From Parus major (Eukaryota; Chordata; Aves; Passeriformes; Paridae): 64,000 bases of DNA. Below, piece by piece: positions 1-12,100 of the stretch. A program made the translations under genes and the position numbers. Location of the stretch: the NCBI RefSeq assembly GCF_001522545.3, contig NC_031774.1:54191871-54255870 (forward strand), given 5' to 3'. The notes beneath the pieces are model-generated. The model was not told where the DNA came from. It searched no databases and worked only from the letters and a program-made list of their open reading frames with translations. The first letter of the stretch is position 1, and each line of letters begins with the position of its first letter.

Positions 1-430
1 CGCCGGGGGGCGCAGGGCATGGGCTGCCGGCGGGGCCGCCCGGAGCGCTCCGCCGCCGCTCCCCTCCCGCGGGCTCCGCTCGCCCTCTGTGCGCCTCGGC
101 TCCGCGGACACCCAACAAGTAGGTGCCGGAGTGACAGCTTCATTACCCATTCGCCGCCGCGGCCGCCGCCTTCATATTAATGAGGGGGACGGCCCGGCCC
201 CGCGGCCGGCGGGTGGGGCCAGAGCCGCTCCCGCCGCGGCTCTTAAAGGGCGGCGGGCGGTTCTCGCTCTGCCCTGACCGCGGCGGGGTCCGGCAGCGCC
301 GGGTGGTGGAGAGGGATGAGAGATGCGGGACAGCTGCGGGCGCGCACCCGTGTGTCGGTGGCTGTGGGGTGGACACGCATCCCACAGCGTTGGAGGAATA
401 GCCTCGGGATGCGTGCGGCCGTGGAGGAGG
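1..430. promoter_or_regulatory. CpG island at left edge, probable promoter of a gene mostly outside the window
   Basis: The first 310 bases are extremely GC-rich with very frequent CG dinucleotides (runs such as GCCGCCGCGGCCGCCGCC), and CpG density then falls gradually to about position 430. This contrasts sharply with the CpG-poor sequence that fills most of the window, as expected for an unmethylated vertebrate promoter. Read on the minus strand it contains a TATA-like TTTAAG at 242-247 and, further downstream at about 172-183, an AT-rich CATATTAATGAG element inside the GC-rich block. No coding exon with a recognisable product can be read here. Human gene order places JAG2 downstream of NUDT14 on the same strand, so a JAG2 promoter is possible, but this is inference from synteny. 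The CpG island is clear; direction and gene identity are not. Confidence 0.6.
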
Positions 431-1075
431 CGGTGTATGCGCCCACGCTCGTGTGGAACTGCCCAGGGAGTGTGCAGACAGACATGGAAGGGCACATACA
501 GCCAGGGAATGCCTGGGGTGGGGACATCCCAGTAATCCAGGAATTGGTACTGCTGTGCAGGAGTACTGGCGGAATCACCTACAGCTGTGCAGGAGTGCTC
601 GGGGTGGGGTCACCGACAATTCTAAAGGAGTTCTCAAGCAAAGATCACCTACAGCTGTGGGGAAGGGCTCAGGGGGATCACCTACAGCTGTGGAGGAACA
701 GTGTGCACTCAGTCACGGACGGCGGCACTGGTTGGTTGTGCCTGCAGTCATGTAGGTGTATGGTATGTGCAGATGTAGCCATGGAGGAGAACAGAGCATG
801 GGATCATCCATGCTACTGAAAGAACATGCCTGGTGTGTGTAGCCACAGCTGTAGAGGAGTGCGTGGGGTGGATGCACCCGTGGTTGCAGAGGAACACTGA
901 AGCTGGGGACAGCCACGGCCCCAGAGGAGCGTGTGGGGTGCACTCACCCGCAGCTGTGCAGAACCACATATGGCTGTGGAATAGTGCATGGGGTGTGTGC
1001 ACCCACGCTCATGGGGAGGCACAAAGGGTGTGTAAACCCACAGCCCCGTAAGAGCTCACACAGGAGGGCTTGTAG
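370..1075. repeat. Degenerate GC-rich minisatellite, unit roughly 30-40 bp
   Basis: A core resembling CACCTACAGCTGTGGAGGA followed by AGTGYGTGGGGTG recurs with variable spacing. Clear copies start near 577, 649, 680, 839, 910 and 950, and more decayed ones lie near 380 and 1000-1070. Copies differ by substitutions and small length changes, so the array is old. Several overlapping reading frames stay open through it on both strands because the sequence is repetitive and GC-rich. None resembles a protein family, so I treat them as by-products of the repeat. The array directly abuts the left-edge CpG island. Confidence 0.7.
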
Positions 1076-4000
1076 AGTGACATGTGCGGCACACAGAACA
1101 GATGGCCAAGTGGTGGATCATGTCCTCCTCCAGTGGTGGCTCAAACAAATATGAGGGTAACTGCGCGGAGATTTCTCCTTCAGTTTAAACACCCTGTGAT
1201 TTTGATCCCCGCTGACAACTATGAAGGCTATACATGCAGACAACTGCATGCGATGGATACAGTATCAAAGCCCAGATCTGCATTTAGGACTGAAGTTTTC
1301 CTACTATTTCTCTCCCTCCCCCCTCTCCCCATTTAACTCTTTCGTACTGATCATCCACCGGAGTGGACAATTGGAGAACAAACAGCTTAGAAATCAAAGG
1401 GCTGTCAAGTTTCCCTGCGCAGAAAAGCTTTCAGAGAGCCTCCCCCTGCCTTTTCAGCGCCCCGCTGCCCCCGTCCCTCCAGCAGCCAGCCGGCACGCTG
1501 CTCCTCTGCTATTCATGGCCAGCGTGCAGCTGCAGCTACTCTCCTAGGCTGACACAGCAGCAGCTGCTATGTGTGTGCCAGCTGGCTAGCCGCTCTCCAA
1601 AATCCTCTTGTCCGCCCCGCTCCCCTTGCTTTCCTGCTTCCCCACCTACAGACCTGCTTCTCCTTCCCCACCACATCTCCCACTTGCCACAATCTGCTCC
1701 AGTTTCCTATCTTCCCCACTGTCCTGAGCCTACCCCTCTGCTGTCCTGGTTCACCTTACTTGCTCTCCAGGAAGCATCCCTTACTTTCCCTCTCATCCCT
1801 CTGGAGCTAAAACAGGAGCTCTCTGAAGTGGAGAGGTGCATATTGCTTTTAATTATTTTATGTGTCCTCTCTTTGAAACTGTGCCTCCCGAGATAACTGC
1901 GTTCAAGAATTTTTTTGGTTAAGATAACCTCTGGGATAACCACCTTTAGAAGGTGGCAGAGTGAAAGCGGGGAGTGCTGAGGGAGGGTTGTTATGGTGGG
2001 CTGAGGTCTCATATTAAAGTTGCTACATGTTGTTAATCAGAAACTCCACTGAGCCCATGCTCTTTGCCCAGCTGAGCTGCTCACCGGCTTCCAAATGGAC
2101 AAGAAAATGCTTTTTAGTTTTTTTTAATTACTCTTTCTGGTGGCTGAAGGGAAGGAGTTTCTTAGATGAGCTTTCTGCCTAAAGATTATTTTGTGGTGGA
2201 TGGCAGCCAAAATATTTTGCAAGACAGGTATTTTGTTTGCATGTATCATTATAAACAAACATAAAACCTCACAATCTACCTTCTGCACTATGCGGTCAAT
2301 ATGCCTGTGGAGGAAGACATATTTTTATCACTGAGCTAAGCAAATGTAATACAGAAGAAAGATGATCCAGTAGTTACAGCATATGCTCAGTCTCTACAGA
2401 GTCAAGCTCGGTTACCTGCTGTATCACAGAATTTCTTTGTTACCTTGAGCACACTGTGTGCTCTTTTTTTTGCTTTAGTTTTGCCTTTGTAAATATTCCA
2501 CAGTACTCAGAAACTCTGGTGCCATTTTAAAATGCCTTTTCTCACTGTAACCTGACTTCACAGGAGCAGAGAGGGAAGGTGCAGCTATTTCCGGCCATTC
2601 TCTCTGCTTGGGGAAATTTTCATTTTATTCTTCTCAGTGCTGCAGCCCCATTTTCAGCCTGAACTCCTTAGTTCTCTTGCTGTGGTTATTATATTTTGAG
2701 TGCTGTGGAATTTCACTCTATTCTCCTCCAGGTATGGAAAGCTGTTTAATTACAGTTACTCACAGATAGTGATGGTTTTCAGGTAATACAGCAAGAATAT
2801 TTCTTAGCAAATGAACTTTGCACTTTAAAAAAGCCTAGTGGCCAGATCTGGAGGTGAATGCTGAGCAAGGTTAAGAGGAGATATCCCTTGCAGCTTGGAC
2901 AATGTGCATCAGATGACCTGTGCATGACCAGCCCTGAAGGAGGGCAGTCCAGCCTCTGGCACTGTCCCTCCCTTCCCACCAGGGCTGCCTCCTTCTAGCT
3001 TTTGGAGAGAGATGAAATTAGGTGAGATGAAAAGCAAAATGTCCTGTGCAGCCTTTGGGTGTCTTGGTCACTTCCAACAGGCCACCAAACACCTGCATCC
3101 AGGAATGCAGGGGCAGGATTTTCCCCCTTTTCCTCCAGCATTTCCTGGACTCTGGGCTCCTGCTGCAGGACAGCTCTCAGGACCAGGTTTCCCCAGCTCT
3201 GAGCAAGCATGCCGGAGGCGGCTGGCTCCATAACTCATTCCCAATCAGCTGCACGCTCCCAGGCCTGCTCGAGGCCCCGGCTGCCAAGTGTCTCCTCTTA
3301 CACCCACACCTGCAGCCCAGCCTGCTGTCACCCAAGCCGCTGCCTCCCTCGGCCATCCTGCATCTGGCTGTGCCAGCAGCCATCCTTTTGCCAGTGGCTG
3401 AGGGCAAGACCTTTCCCTCCCCTCTGCAGGGTCCTTGTCCCCTCACCTTCCCCAGAGAAGGGTCCCTGTGCCTTTGTGTTGGGTCACGGGGCTGTCCATG
3501 CCGTCCCATACATGCAGACACCTGTCCAGTGCTCAGAGGGAGTTGATATAAATTTCCCTATGCTAAGTACAAGCTTTGAGGTGCTGTTCTTTTGCTCCCT
3601 CCTCACCAAAACAAGGGCTGCCAAGATCCAGATTAAAAACCCATAAATATCCTCCCATTGCTGCTCCCTTGCTTCCTGCTGCTGCTCCTTCTCTTTCCTC
3701 TGGCAACTCCTGATGACGGTACCAAGTGGGAACCAGGGGCTGTGCATGACAGAGGGGTGAAAATAAAGCTGAGAAAACTCATGGTTGACTTTAACTGGAG
3801 TTTGAGAGTGCAGCCAGCAGTTACTCATCCTGCACAGGGGACAGGACTGGAGAAGATCGGTCCCTCTGGCAGGGGAGGGATGCACTCACCGCCAGCCCCA
3901 GGCAGGGTGGAGTGCTGGCATCCCACACCTCCTCATTCCCAGCCCTCTGGGGCAGGATTTGAGTTTTTGTGCTCTAGATGTGCACTTGTGCTAAGGTTAT

Positions 4001-5426
4001 GCCTGCATGCAAATAATTTGGAATTATGCTTATTAAATCATTTGCATCAAATATCCCTGGAGGATCTCAGCAGCTAGGAAGTGGTGGAGTTTATCCATGT
4101 GCCTTAGAGGTATAGTAATGTCATTTATCTGTATGCATATGGATATATGGACATACATCTCACTCACCCAGGCCAGAACGTGTCCACTTGGGAAAGTTAA
4201 AGGCAAGAAGATAATTTTGGATGCTATCCATCTGAAAATTGGCAGGGTAGGAGTTAACCCTCCCTTTGTGGCCAGAAAGGCTACAGCTGCCTGTCCTTGA
4301 GAGCAGGCATTGCAGGACAGAACCAGCTGTGAAGAATTAATTTCTCTCCTTCCTTCTCCATGTGAAGCTTTCTGGGCTAGGGTTAAGGATATGGATGGAG
4401 AATACTGCTCAGGAACAGAGGTAGAACCAGCAGAAAATTTTCTTTCTCTCTTCTTTGTGTAACTTGACTGGAGCAAGGTCAGTTTTGATTCTGGGCTTGG
4501 CAGGGTAAAGACACATCTTGTCCCTTGGCTTTGACTGAAGAGTCCTGTTGCGGTGTTTGGCTCATGTAATGTCATTAATAAGGATGTACATGCATGTGCT
4601 TGCTCTTCATGGAAGCAAACATGATCTAAACTGCAAAGATGCTGAATTAAAATATCATTCAGTATAGGACCTGGGAGTGGTTTCTCTTAGTTAGAATTGA
4701 GCTGCTTGTACAGCCCAAGAGAAGACCAGGTGGAGAAGGCATAAGGTAGTGCTTATACTTGTCTTCCTTCCTGACTACTACTAGGAAAGTAAAGTTATGT
4801 CTTAAGGAAGTTGTGCCAGGAAAGGAGCTGAGATCTTGGCAGCACCCTTTTCTATTTCAGTGGTTGCCCAGCTCTGATCTGGCACTGGTCTCCGTGGGCT
4901 TTAGAGCAGAAAAGAGGTGGTTTCCTATCATTTTAACTGCAGTCTGGCGTGCTTTCTGCTTTTGGGGCCTGGTCTTCTGCCAGCAGAAGCATATGCTGAG
5001 TCTGGCCCAAGAAGACAGTTGGACACAGTTTGTGCAGCTGGGTACTAAAGGTCAGCAACATCGATAAAGTGAAGGAGAACCACTGAACACAGCCTTGGAG
5101 AGTTACTCCCAGCTCATCACCACCTGTGTGTGAGCCCTGCTTCAAACAGGAACACCTGGTGTGAGGGTGGAGGTGTTAACTGGTCACTTGGGAAAAAAAT
5201 AATTAGAAAACCAGCTCAGCTCACTCCTGGGACACAATCCACTCTCTTAAAAATGAAATTCTTGCTCTCTTAGTGGTTTATCTTCTTTGTGGGTTTTCAG
5301 AAAACAGCCCATCAGAGAAACCTTTTCAAAACTGGCTGAACCATGCTGTGTCTGCTACCCACACCCAGCTTTTGCTCCTCAGTCATCCTCAAAGAAACAC
5401 CTGCCCATGGCTTTCCTGGTGCATGA
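1076..5426. other. Non-coding stretch, no gene recognised
   Basis: This stretch is ordinary unique sequence with pyrimidine-rich patches at about 1300-1800. Reading frames between 3000 and 4080 are open for 100-170 codons on overlapping strands, but they have no family resemblance, no conserved motif and no consistent splice structure. I see no RNA gene and no clear repeat. Confidence 0.5.
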
Positions 5427-6130
5427 ATCACAGACAGCAAGGTCAGAAGGGATATCCAGAGATTGTCTAGTTTATCCCATTCCACAAGGAAGGAAAAACA
5501 GTGCCTGCTTCTTGCATAAGAGGTGATTAAAAAACATCCTCAGATAAAATTTCTTAGCTGCAATAACCTGTTCTAATGGTTAACCATCAGAAAATGCATA
5601 CTGCTGCATTACTATGTTTTGATCCTGCTTCTTGACCTTTTTGCAATGGATGTGCAGCAATTCCCTTCCTCTCTACTGCTACCCTTTATATATTAGAGAA
5701 CTAGTGTTGTGCCTCTCTCTGTCTACAATTGAAAAAAAAATATTTATTTTCTGTGTCTTACATGATTGTTGGCCATATTTTCTAGACCATCATTTGTGTG
5801 GTCCTACTGTAGTTTCTCTGCCCTAGTTCCTCAATTAACTTAAAATCCAGTGTCCCAGATTGGACGCAGAGTTCCAGTGAGATCTTTGCAGCACTGGATG
5901 AAAGGAACACATCACAGACCAGGCAGAAATCACTCCTGGCTGTACACACCACATAATGTTTGCTTAAATAATTTTTTCCTTTTCTCTTTCTTTTTTTTTT
6001 TTTTTTTCTAGCAACGGCATAGTGTTATTGACTTCAGTTTGGTTTGCCATCCATTGAGCATCTCTTTTAGTCTTGGAGCTTTAAGAAAAATATCTGGCTG
6101 ATCTAACAAATTTGTAATGGTGTTAGCTGT
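5427..6130 (-). mobile_element. Ancient CR1/L3-type LINE relic, antisense
   Basis: On the plus strand the segment begins with a decayed version of the usual reverse-complement LINE 3' end (GGTCAGAAGGGATATCCAGA, then a CTAGT-TATCCCATTCC block near 5468). It continues through a TTCTAATGGTTAACCATCAG block near 5571, a CCAGATTGGACGCAGAGTTC block near 5855, and a TGTTATTGACTTCAGTTTGG block near 6023. The order and spacing of these blocks match what I remember of old amniote CR1/L3-like LINEs read in antisense. Divergence is high, and a 17-base poly-T run lies inside it at about 5991-6007. The element therefore points to the minus strand and is long dead. The right-hand end is uncertain and could extend some hundred bases further. 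Confidence 0.5.
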
Positions 6131-9100
6131 TACTCAATTCCTTGTTATTTTCCAGATGTTTAAAGAACATTTCTTTATTCCACTTTTCTCTGGAAATTCT
6201 GGTGGTGTTGGCTTGTGCCATACTCTCAAGCTCCTTCCTTCTCCACAAATGAGTTGTCTCACTTCTGCAGTGTTCTGACACCTTGTTGGTTCTCTGTGGG
6301 ATCCCTGAGAGCTGTTAACAGGCCTGAGATTGCTTTAGCAAGCAGTCTAAGCACATTATATGTAATCAAGGCAAGTATTCTTTACTTATTCTTTCTTCCT
6401 TCTAGACTGAGATCTTTTACCATCATCCATGGCAGTAACTGTGCAAACCATTAGGGTACAAGTGGTCTTCTTACTGAAAGCTGTGGTGAAGAAGGCAAGT
6501 GCTTTTCTTCCCTGTTGGATGCTTCTTCTGATAGATGGCCTTTTTTGTCCCTGATAGCATATTTTATGTTTTCTTGATATGCTGTTGAACCTGTTGGTTG
6601 TATTTCCTTTTTCATTTTTTGTTTGGTCCCTACATTTTCAGCCTATATATTTATATTCCTATGCCAGTGAATCTCTTTTCCATTTTCTGAATAAACCATT
6701 TCTTTTGTTACAGGTCAATGAAGTGGTCATGTTTTAAGAAAACTGTTTGTTTCTTACAAAAGCTGCTTTCCCTGCTCTGCTGGGATTGTTTGAATTGATG
6801 CCCTTACCATTGTTTCTTTAAGGTGCTGCAAACTTCCCTGAGTTCTCTTTTCTCTGAGACTTATTATCAGTACTGTGAGTTTTTTGAAATATGGTTTCTG
6901 GAAGCCCATTGTATTTATTTTGCTCCTTTCCTTTTTTCCTTTCCTCTGGCTTGTGAACTATGTTGTTTCATGGTCATTTTCACGCAAGCTGCATTCCTCT
7001 TGCATGATATAAGTGGTTCCTCTCTTTGGTGAAACTTAGTTCTCATTTTGATTATGTATCAAGATTTTAATCTCTTTTTATTTATTCCTTATGCTTGTAT
7101 GATTCCATCAGGTGATCCCTTATCCTCTTCAGCATCCCTCCAATGATTTTCTAATGAGTAATGGTATTTCCCCTCATTTATAATGGCTCTGCACAAGTAC
7201 TTGATGCTTGTATTTACCTGCTCCCTTCTGAAATCAGTCCTTGTGGAACCTGGTTTCATTAATTCAGCAGGTCAGGGCACAGAGATGCTCTTCCTGTCTT
7301 GCATTGAATGCTAGCTCTGATCACCAGCTCTTTTTCTTGGAACATCCATCCAGGTTCAAGCAAGCCCAAACCACCTGCACAGCCATGCATTCATTTCCAG
7401 GAATAGAGTTATAAGTAGATGATGCCACTTGTGACCAAAATAGATAGTGCTTTATTCATGGAAGGAATTTTCCCTTCCTCCTTTAATCCATGAATTAGCC
7501 TGACCAATGCTAAGAAAACCACTCTGGATATGCTGAGTCTAGACAGCTGCCAACACATCAGATCTCTGATTCCCATGGAAAAAATCATAGGAAACTACCC
7601 AAGATGCAGGTAGCAGTTTATCTAACTGAAACCTAATCTAGATTTAGACTAAGCCACTGGCATCTTTATCTGCTGTGAGACCAGGGAGGTCTGACATCCC
7701 TCTCCTGTGTCTGGACCTCTTGTCAGAGCAGAAGCTCTTGCTGATCAGAAGGTGCTGTTTTCCTGCTAAGAGGTGGTGGCAGAATTCAGGAAAATGCAAT
7801 AAAATGTGTCTGTGGAGAGGACATATTCAGTGAATAAGGAGGAAAGCAGTCATCTGTCTATGCAATAAATTCCTATAGTGCAACATATTGTGGTGTATTT
7901 ACATAGATATAAAGGTAATTTTCTCTTCATACAAAGGCATTCCTTTCTCCACATTAGCCATGTGGCTGGGTTTGACCAGCTCACACCTTGCTAACCTTAA
8001 ATGTGAGTAAGATGGAGAGTATGGTAGTTGAGGGAATAAAAAATATGAGTTATTTCAAATTATGATTCCATCTTCTTTGAGAGCATCCTACTCACTGTCA
8101 GTAGAGCAGGGTTCATGCACTCCTCACTGATATTAGGCTCTTTTACAGCAGCTGATAATGTTCATTATTTCTGATGACCTGGAAAACCTACCTAGCACTG
8201 GAGGAGGAATTACTTTTTGTAAATCCTCTGTCAGCTCTTTTGTTAGCTGTAAAGACAGCTGTAAGACAATTTGTGGTAAAGCAGTCAGACCTATAAGGAA
8301 GTGCAGATCTGTACCTGGCACTGCTGAACATCACCTGGGGATGTCCCAGTGTGAGCATCCTGCCAGTCCAGCCTCAGCAGCAGAGAGGCACAAGAGAAGT
8401 TCTTCCAGTGCAAAGATCTGTTAGTGCACTTCCACAGTAAAACTGATTTTAAAAAGGGGGAAAAAAGGGACAATAACTACAACTTTCTTAAAAAAAAACT
8501 TACTTACTTACAGGTTTTTTTCCCAGTCACTAATGAATTTATTTGAATTGCTCTTCAATGTGCAATTTGATCTGAATATGCATTCATGCAATCCTCTTTT
8601 TCTCTCACTGACACCTCCAGCCATTTCTGTTTTGCAAAATAAACTTCATAAAAGTTTTCTTTTTTAGCTTTTCTATGGCTGAGATTGTCAGAGAAGTGAT
8701 TGACCATATCATAGCTCCTAAACTAAAATTCTTGTGCCCCTGTCTCCATTAACACTGGGATCTCAATCAGTTTCTGTTCCCTTCAGCCAGTGCCTCCCAG
8801 CACTTTCCATAAGAAGGTGATGTGCAGGAGCAGACCTCAAGCTTGCAGAAGACAGCTCAATTCATTTGAGATGAGTGGCTGGGAGGCAGGACCATGCCAT
8901 CCATTGGGATGGACCAGGCTGACATTCACAATTCATCTATTTATGCCCCAATTAACCATTCAAATAGAATTTTTTTATCGCTCCTAGTTAAAAGCACACA
9001 TAAATGGAGCCTCCTCTTTTGAACAGGAAGCTGCTCCAAAACAGAATTCCTTCTTCCTGAAGCCAGGCAAATTAACCAAGAGGGGTGAGAGATGATTCAT

Positions 9101-12100
9101 CTACCAGCACTCTCCATCAAAAACTGTAGCTAAAACAAGATTACTAAGAAGAAGAGTGCTATTAAAGAAGGAAACTGCTGCTGTAATTTTGTTAAGGAAC
9201 ACGAGATTATTTAAAAGCCTTTTAAAAAGAGTGTTTGTTCCGGGAGAGGAGGGGAGAGAGGATTTTAGAGGAAGGGAGAAAGATTATTAGTCTTTCTTGC
9301 CTATAAAATTCCTGCTGCTACCCTTGCCCTAGCCAGGGATTTCAGAAGCCATTATGAGTCATTACTCCAGCCCTAATGAACAGGGGACAATCTGCACCTG
9401 AGCTTTCTAGAGACTGAAAGCATAGGAAAAAAAGGTTGTGGGCTGCAGAGTATTTGGTGTACTGTACTGCATGTAATTACAGGTTAAGATTTTGTTTCCA
9501 GGAGTATTTGCTCCTGCTGGTGACGATCCCTACAATACTCACAAATACTCACATGGCAGCAGTCTCATATTGTTCAGGGCTGCTTTATAAACTCTCAGAG
9601 CCGTGAATAAGTGAGCCTCAAAGCCTGTGCCTCGCTTCCCTCGCCCATGGCCAGGTTTGCACCTGCTCAGCCCACAAAGCAGTGATGAAGGAGGATGTGA
9701 AGCAGGCTGCCAGCACTTCCAGCAGCCTCTGCTGCGCTGTTCAGGGCAAACTGCACAGCACACACATGGTGACCCCATACCAGGGGCTGCAGGGACAGAG
9801 ACTGGGCTGATTCTGTGGTGCTGGCTGCACACCTTAGCCAGAGACTGCTGCTAGATTTGGTCTGTCTGGTGAACAGAGTCTGCTACCAAGCAAAGCCAGA
9901 ACAACTGTCCCTGGGGCAGAAACTTAGCCTGGGAAGTTGGAGATCCTATCCTGCTTCTGAAAGTGGCTTCTTTGCAAGCCAAATGGACATGGTATAAGAA
10001 TTACTGAGAGAGACAGGAAGAGGATTTGTGCAGATGCAGATCACTGGCCAGGAGTTAAATGTGGTCTCTCCAAATGGGATTCTGCATAGAGAAAGCTGAG
10101 GGACTGAAGGGATCCATTAAACCAGGTACTACAGCCATACAAAAAGCATTTTGTGTACAGTGTCAACTTGCAGCCAGAGCTGTGCATTTTTTATCAGGTT
10201 TTCAAGGTCAGACAGGAACTTGGTGGTGATCTGGTCTGACCTCAACTGGTTTTCAGGCTTTCATTCTGCTTGCTGTTATTAAAAGAGAGGCTCTGCAGCA
10301 GGGCTTCCCAAGATTGGATCAAGACGGGCTGCTCATAGGGCAGAATGTGGCCCAGAGGATGCCAAAAATATTGGGAAAACACTGCTGAGCAGCAAAAAGC
10401 TCCAGGGACCAGCATGGGTTGTGTCTATGCATTTCTCCCAGACAAGGGAAGAGTGCTGTGGAACAGAGCTGATACCTTTTGTTCATTATAAATTAATGGC
10501 ATGTTTTAAATGCAGAGCTCCACTGAGTGGAATGGCATACAACTTTGGTTTTGTGATGTGTCAGGATGGGGGGTTTGGGGAACTGCAGCAATTCTGGACT
10601 TCAAAAAGAGAAAATGTTACACAAAGGAGCTTGAAAGTTTAGAGAGATTCCAGTAATGAACAATTTTGAATAAAAAGATTGAATTTATGGTGGAATAAAG
10701 AAGTTCAGGATGTGGCTTGTTTTCTGTGGTTAATCCCTTCTAAATATTTAAGGAAGAAAAAAAGAGGGAATGGAAATAGTGCTTTGTTTAAAAATAGGAT
10801 CAGAGGTTCTACTAAACACATGAAGGAATGCTTCAACATATTGTACCCTGGGATCCCTCCCCTCAAACATGTTCACTCTACTCAATGCATGCTGGAAGAG
10901 TCAAAACTGAGCTTGCATTTTTAAAATCAACATCTAGGATTTGTTAGCCTTCGAATTTGGGTTCAGCCCTCAAAGCATGTGTCTAAAGCATATGTCACAC
11001 ACAGGCCTTGTTGTCCTTATGCAAAGAAATGAGGAATCAAACCTGCTGTCACTGAAATGTGCAAACTGACCTGGGGCTGGAGAGAGACCTTCCAGCTGTG
11101 GCATCAGACCCTCTGTGCACCTGGCACAGCCTCCCCTCACTGCCCTGCCTTGTGAAACCTCTCTCTGCAGGCCAGCAATGTGCCCAAGGCCTCTGAAACC
11201 CTGGATCCATCCAGCGTGGACCAAAACACCCAGAGCTGGCTGCATGCCCAAACACAGGGGGTTGTGGGTGTATTGTGTCCTCGCATACATTTCCAGGGAA
11301 AACATATTACACCTAGCTTCGGATGCCAAACTTCTTCAATTATGAGAGAACGGTAATTCACCAAGGAGTAAGTAGTATTCCTTCAATTTCCTTTCCTTGG
11401 AAATGATACTGAGAATCTGTTCTGAATGGAGGCAGATGAAAAATGCTACATGTTAATGCATATTCTGGGTTAGCTGTCTTTGTTAAATTAGAATGAATGC
11501 TGCTCATTTCCCATCTGGTCCTCTTTGACATTACTTCCAGAATATATTCACAGCTCTTATTTGTACAGTACAAATGGCTGGCTGTAGTACCAACTTTACC
11601 TTTTATAGGCTGCTAAAATTTTGGTGCCAGATCACAAAATAATGCTCTACTTCTAGGAAGCATCTGTGGGCATTGCTTGCTCCTACAGCTTTCTTTTTTT
11701 CTTCCTCTTATTTTCTTTAAGTGTAACCATGTATGTGAAGTGAGTTTGTTGTCAAACCAAGTGAAAGTTGACGGCTTGACAGCCCCAGAGCCTGCAATCT
11801 TCCTGGAGCAGTGAGGATGCAGCAGGCAGATCAAGCGAAGTGCTATCAGCTCTCTCATCTCTTCTGCACAGCCTTCCCCGAGGGCTGAAAGCACAGATAT
11901 TTCTCCATCTGCAGCTGCTGGTTGGTGCCTTCGCTGACTGCTGTGCCCAGGGATTTTGTGCTCTGGATCCCTACAATGCTCTGTGTTGCCCTGAAAAATA
12001 CCAGTGCAACAGCAACTGAGCAGCTCTGAGCCAGAGCTGAATCCGGTGCTGCTGACCTGAGCTGGTTTTCTGATTATTCCTAAATCTTCCCTTCCATGAA

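Noticed and set aside
1..130. Plus-strand ATG at 19 with an open frame leading to a GTAGGT donor-like site
   Set aside because: The frame stays open only because of GC-rich composition, the product is Arg/Pro/Ala-biased without motif, and the direction is unsupported.
316..819. 167-codon plus-strand frame near the left-edge CpG island
   Set aside because: It runs through the degenerate minisatellite, and its repeated amino-acid words simply reflect the tandem units.
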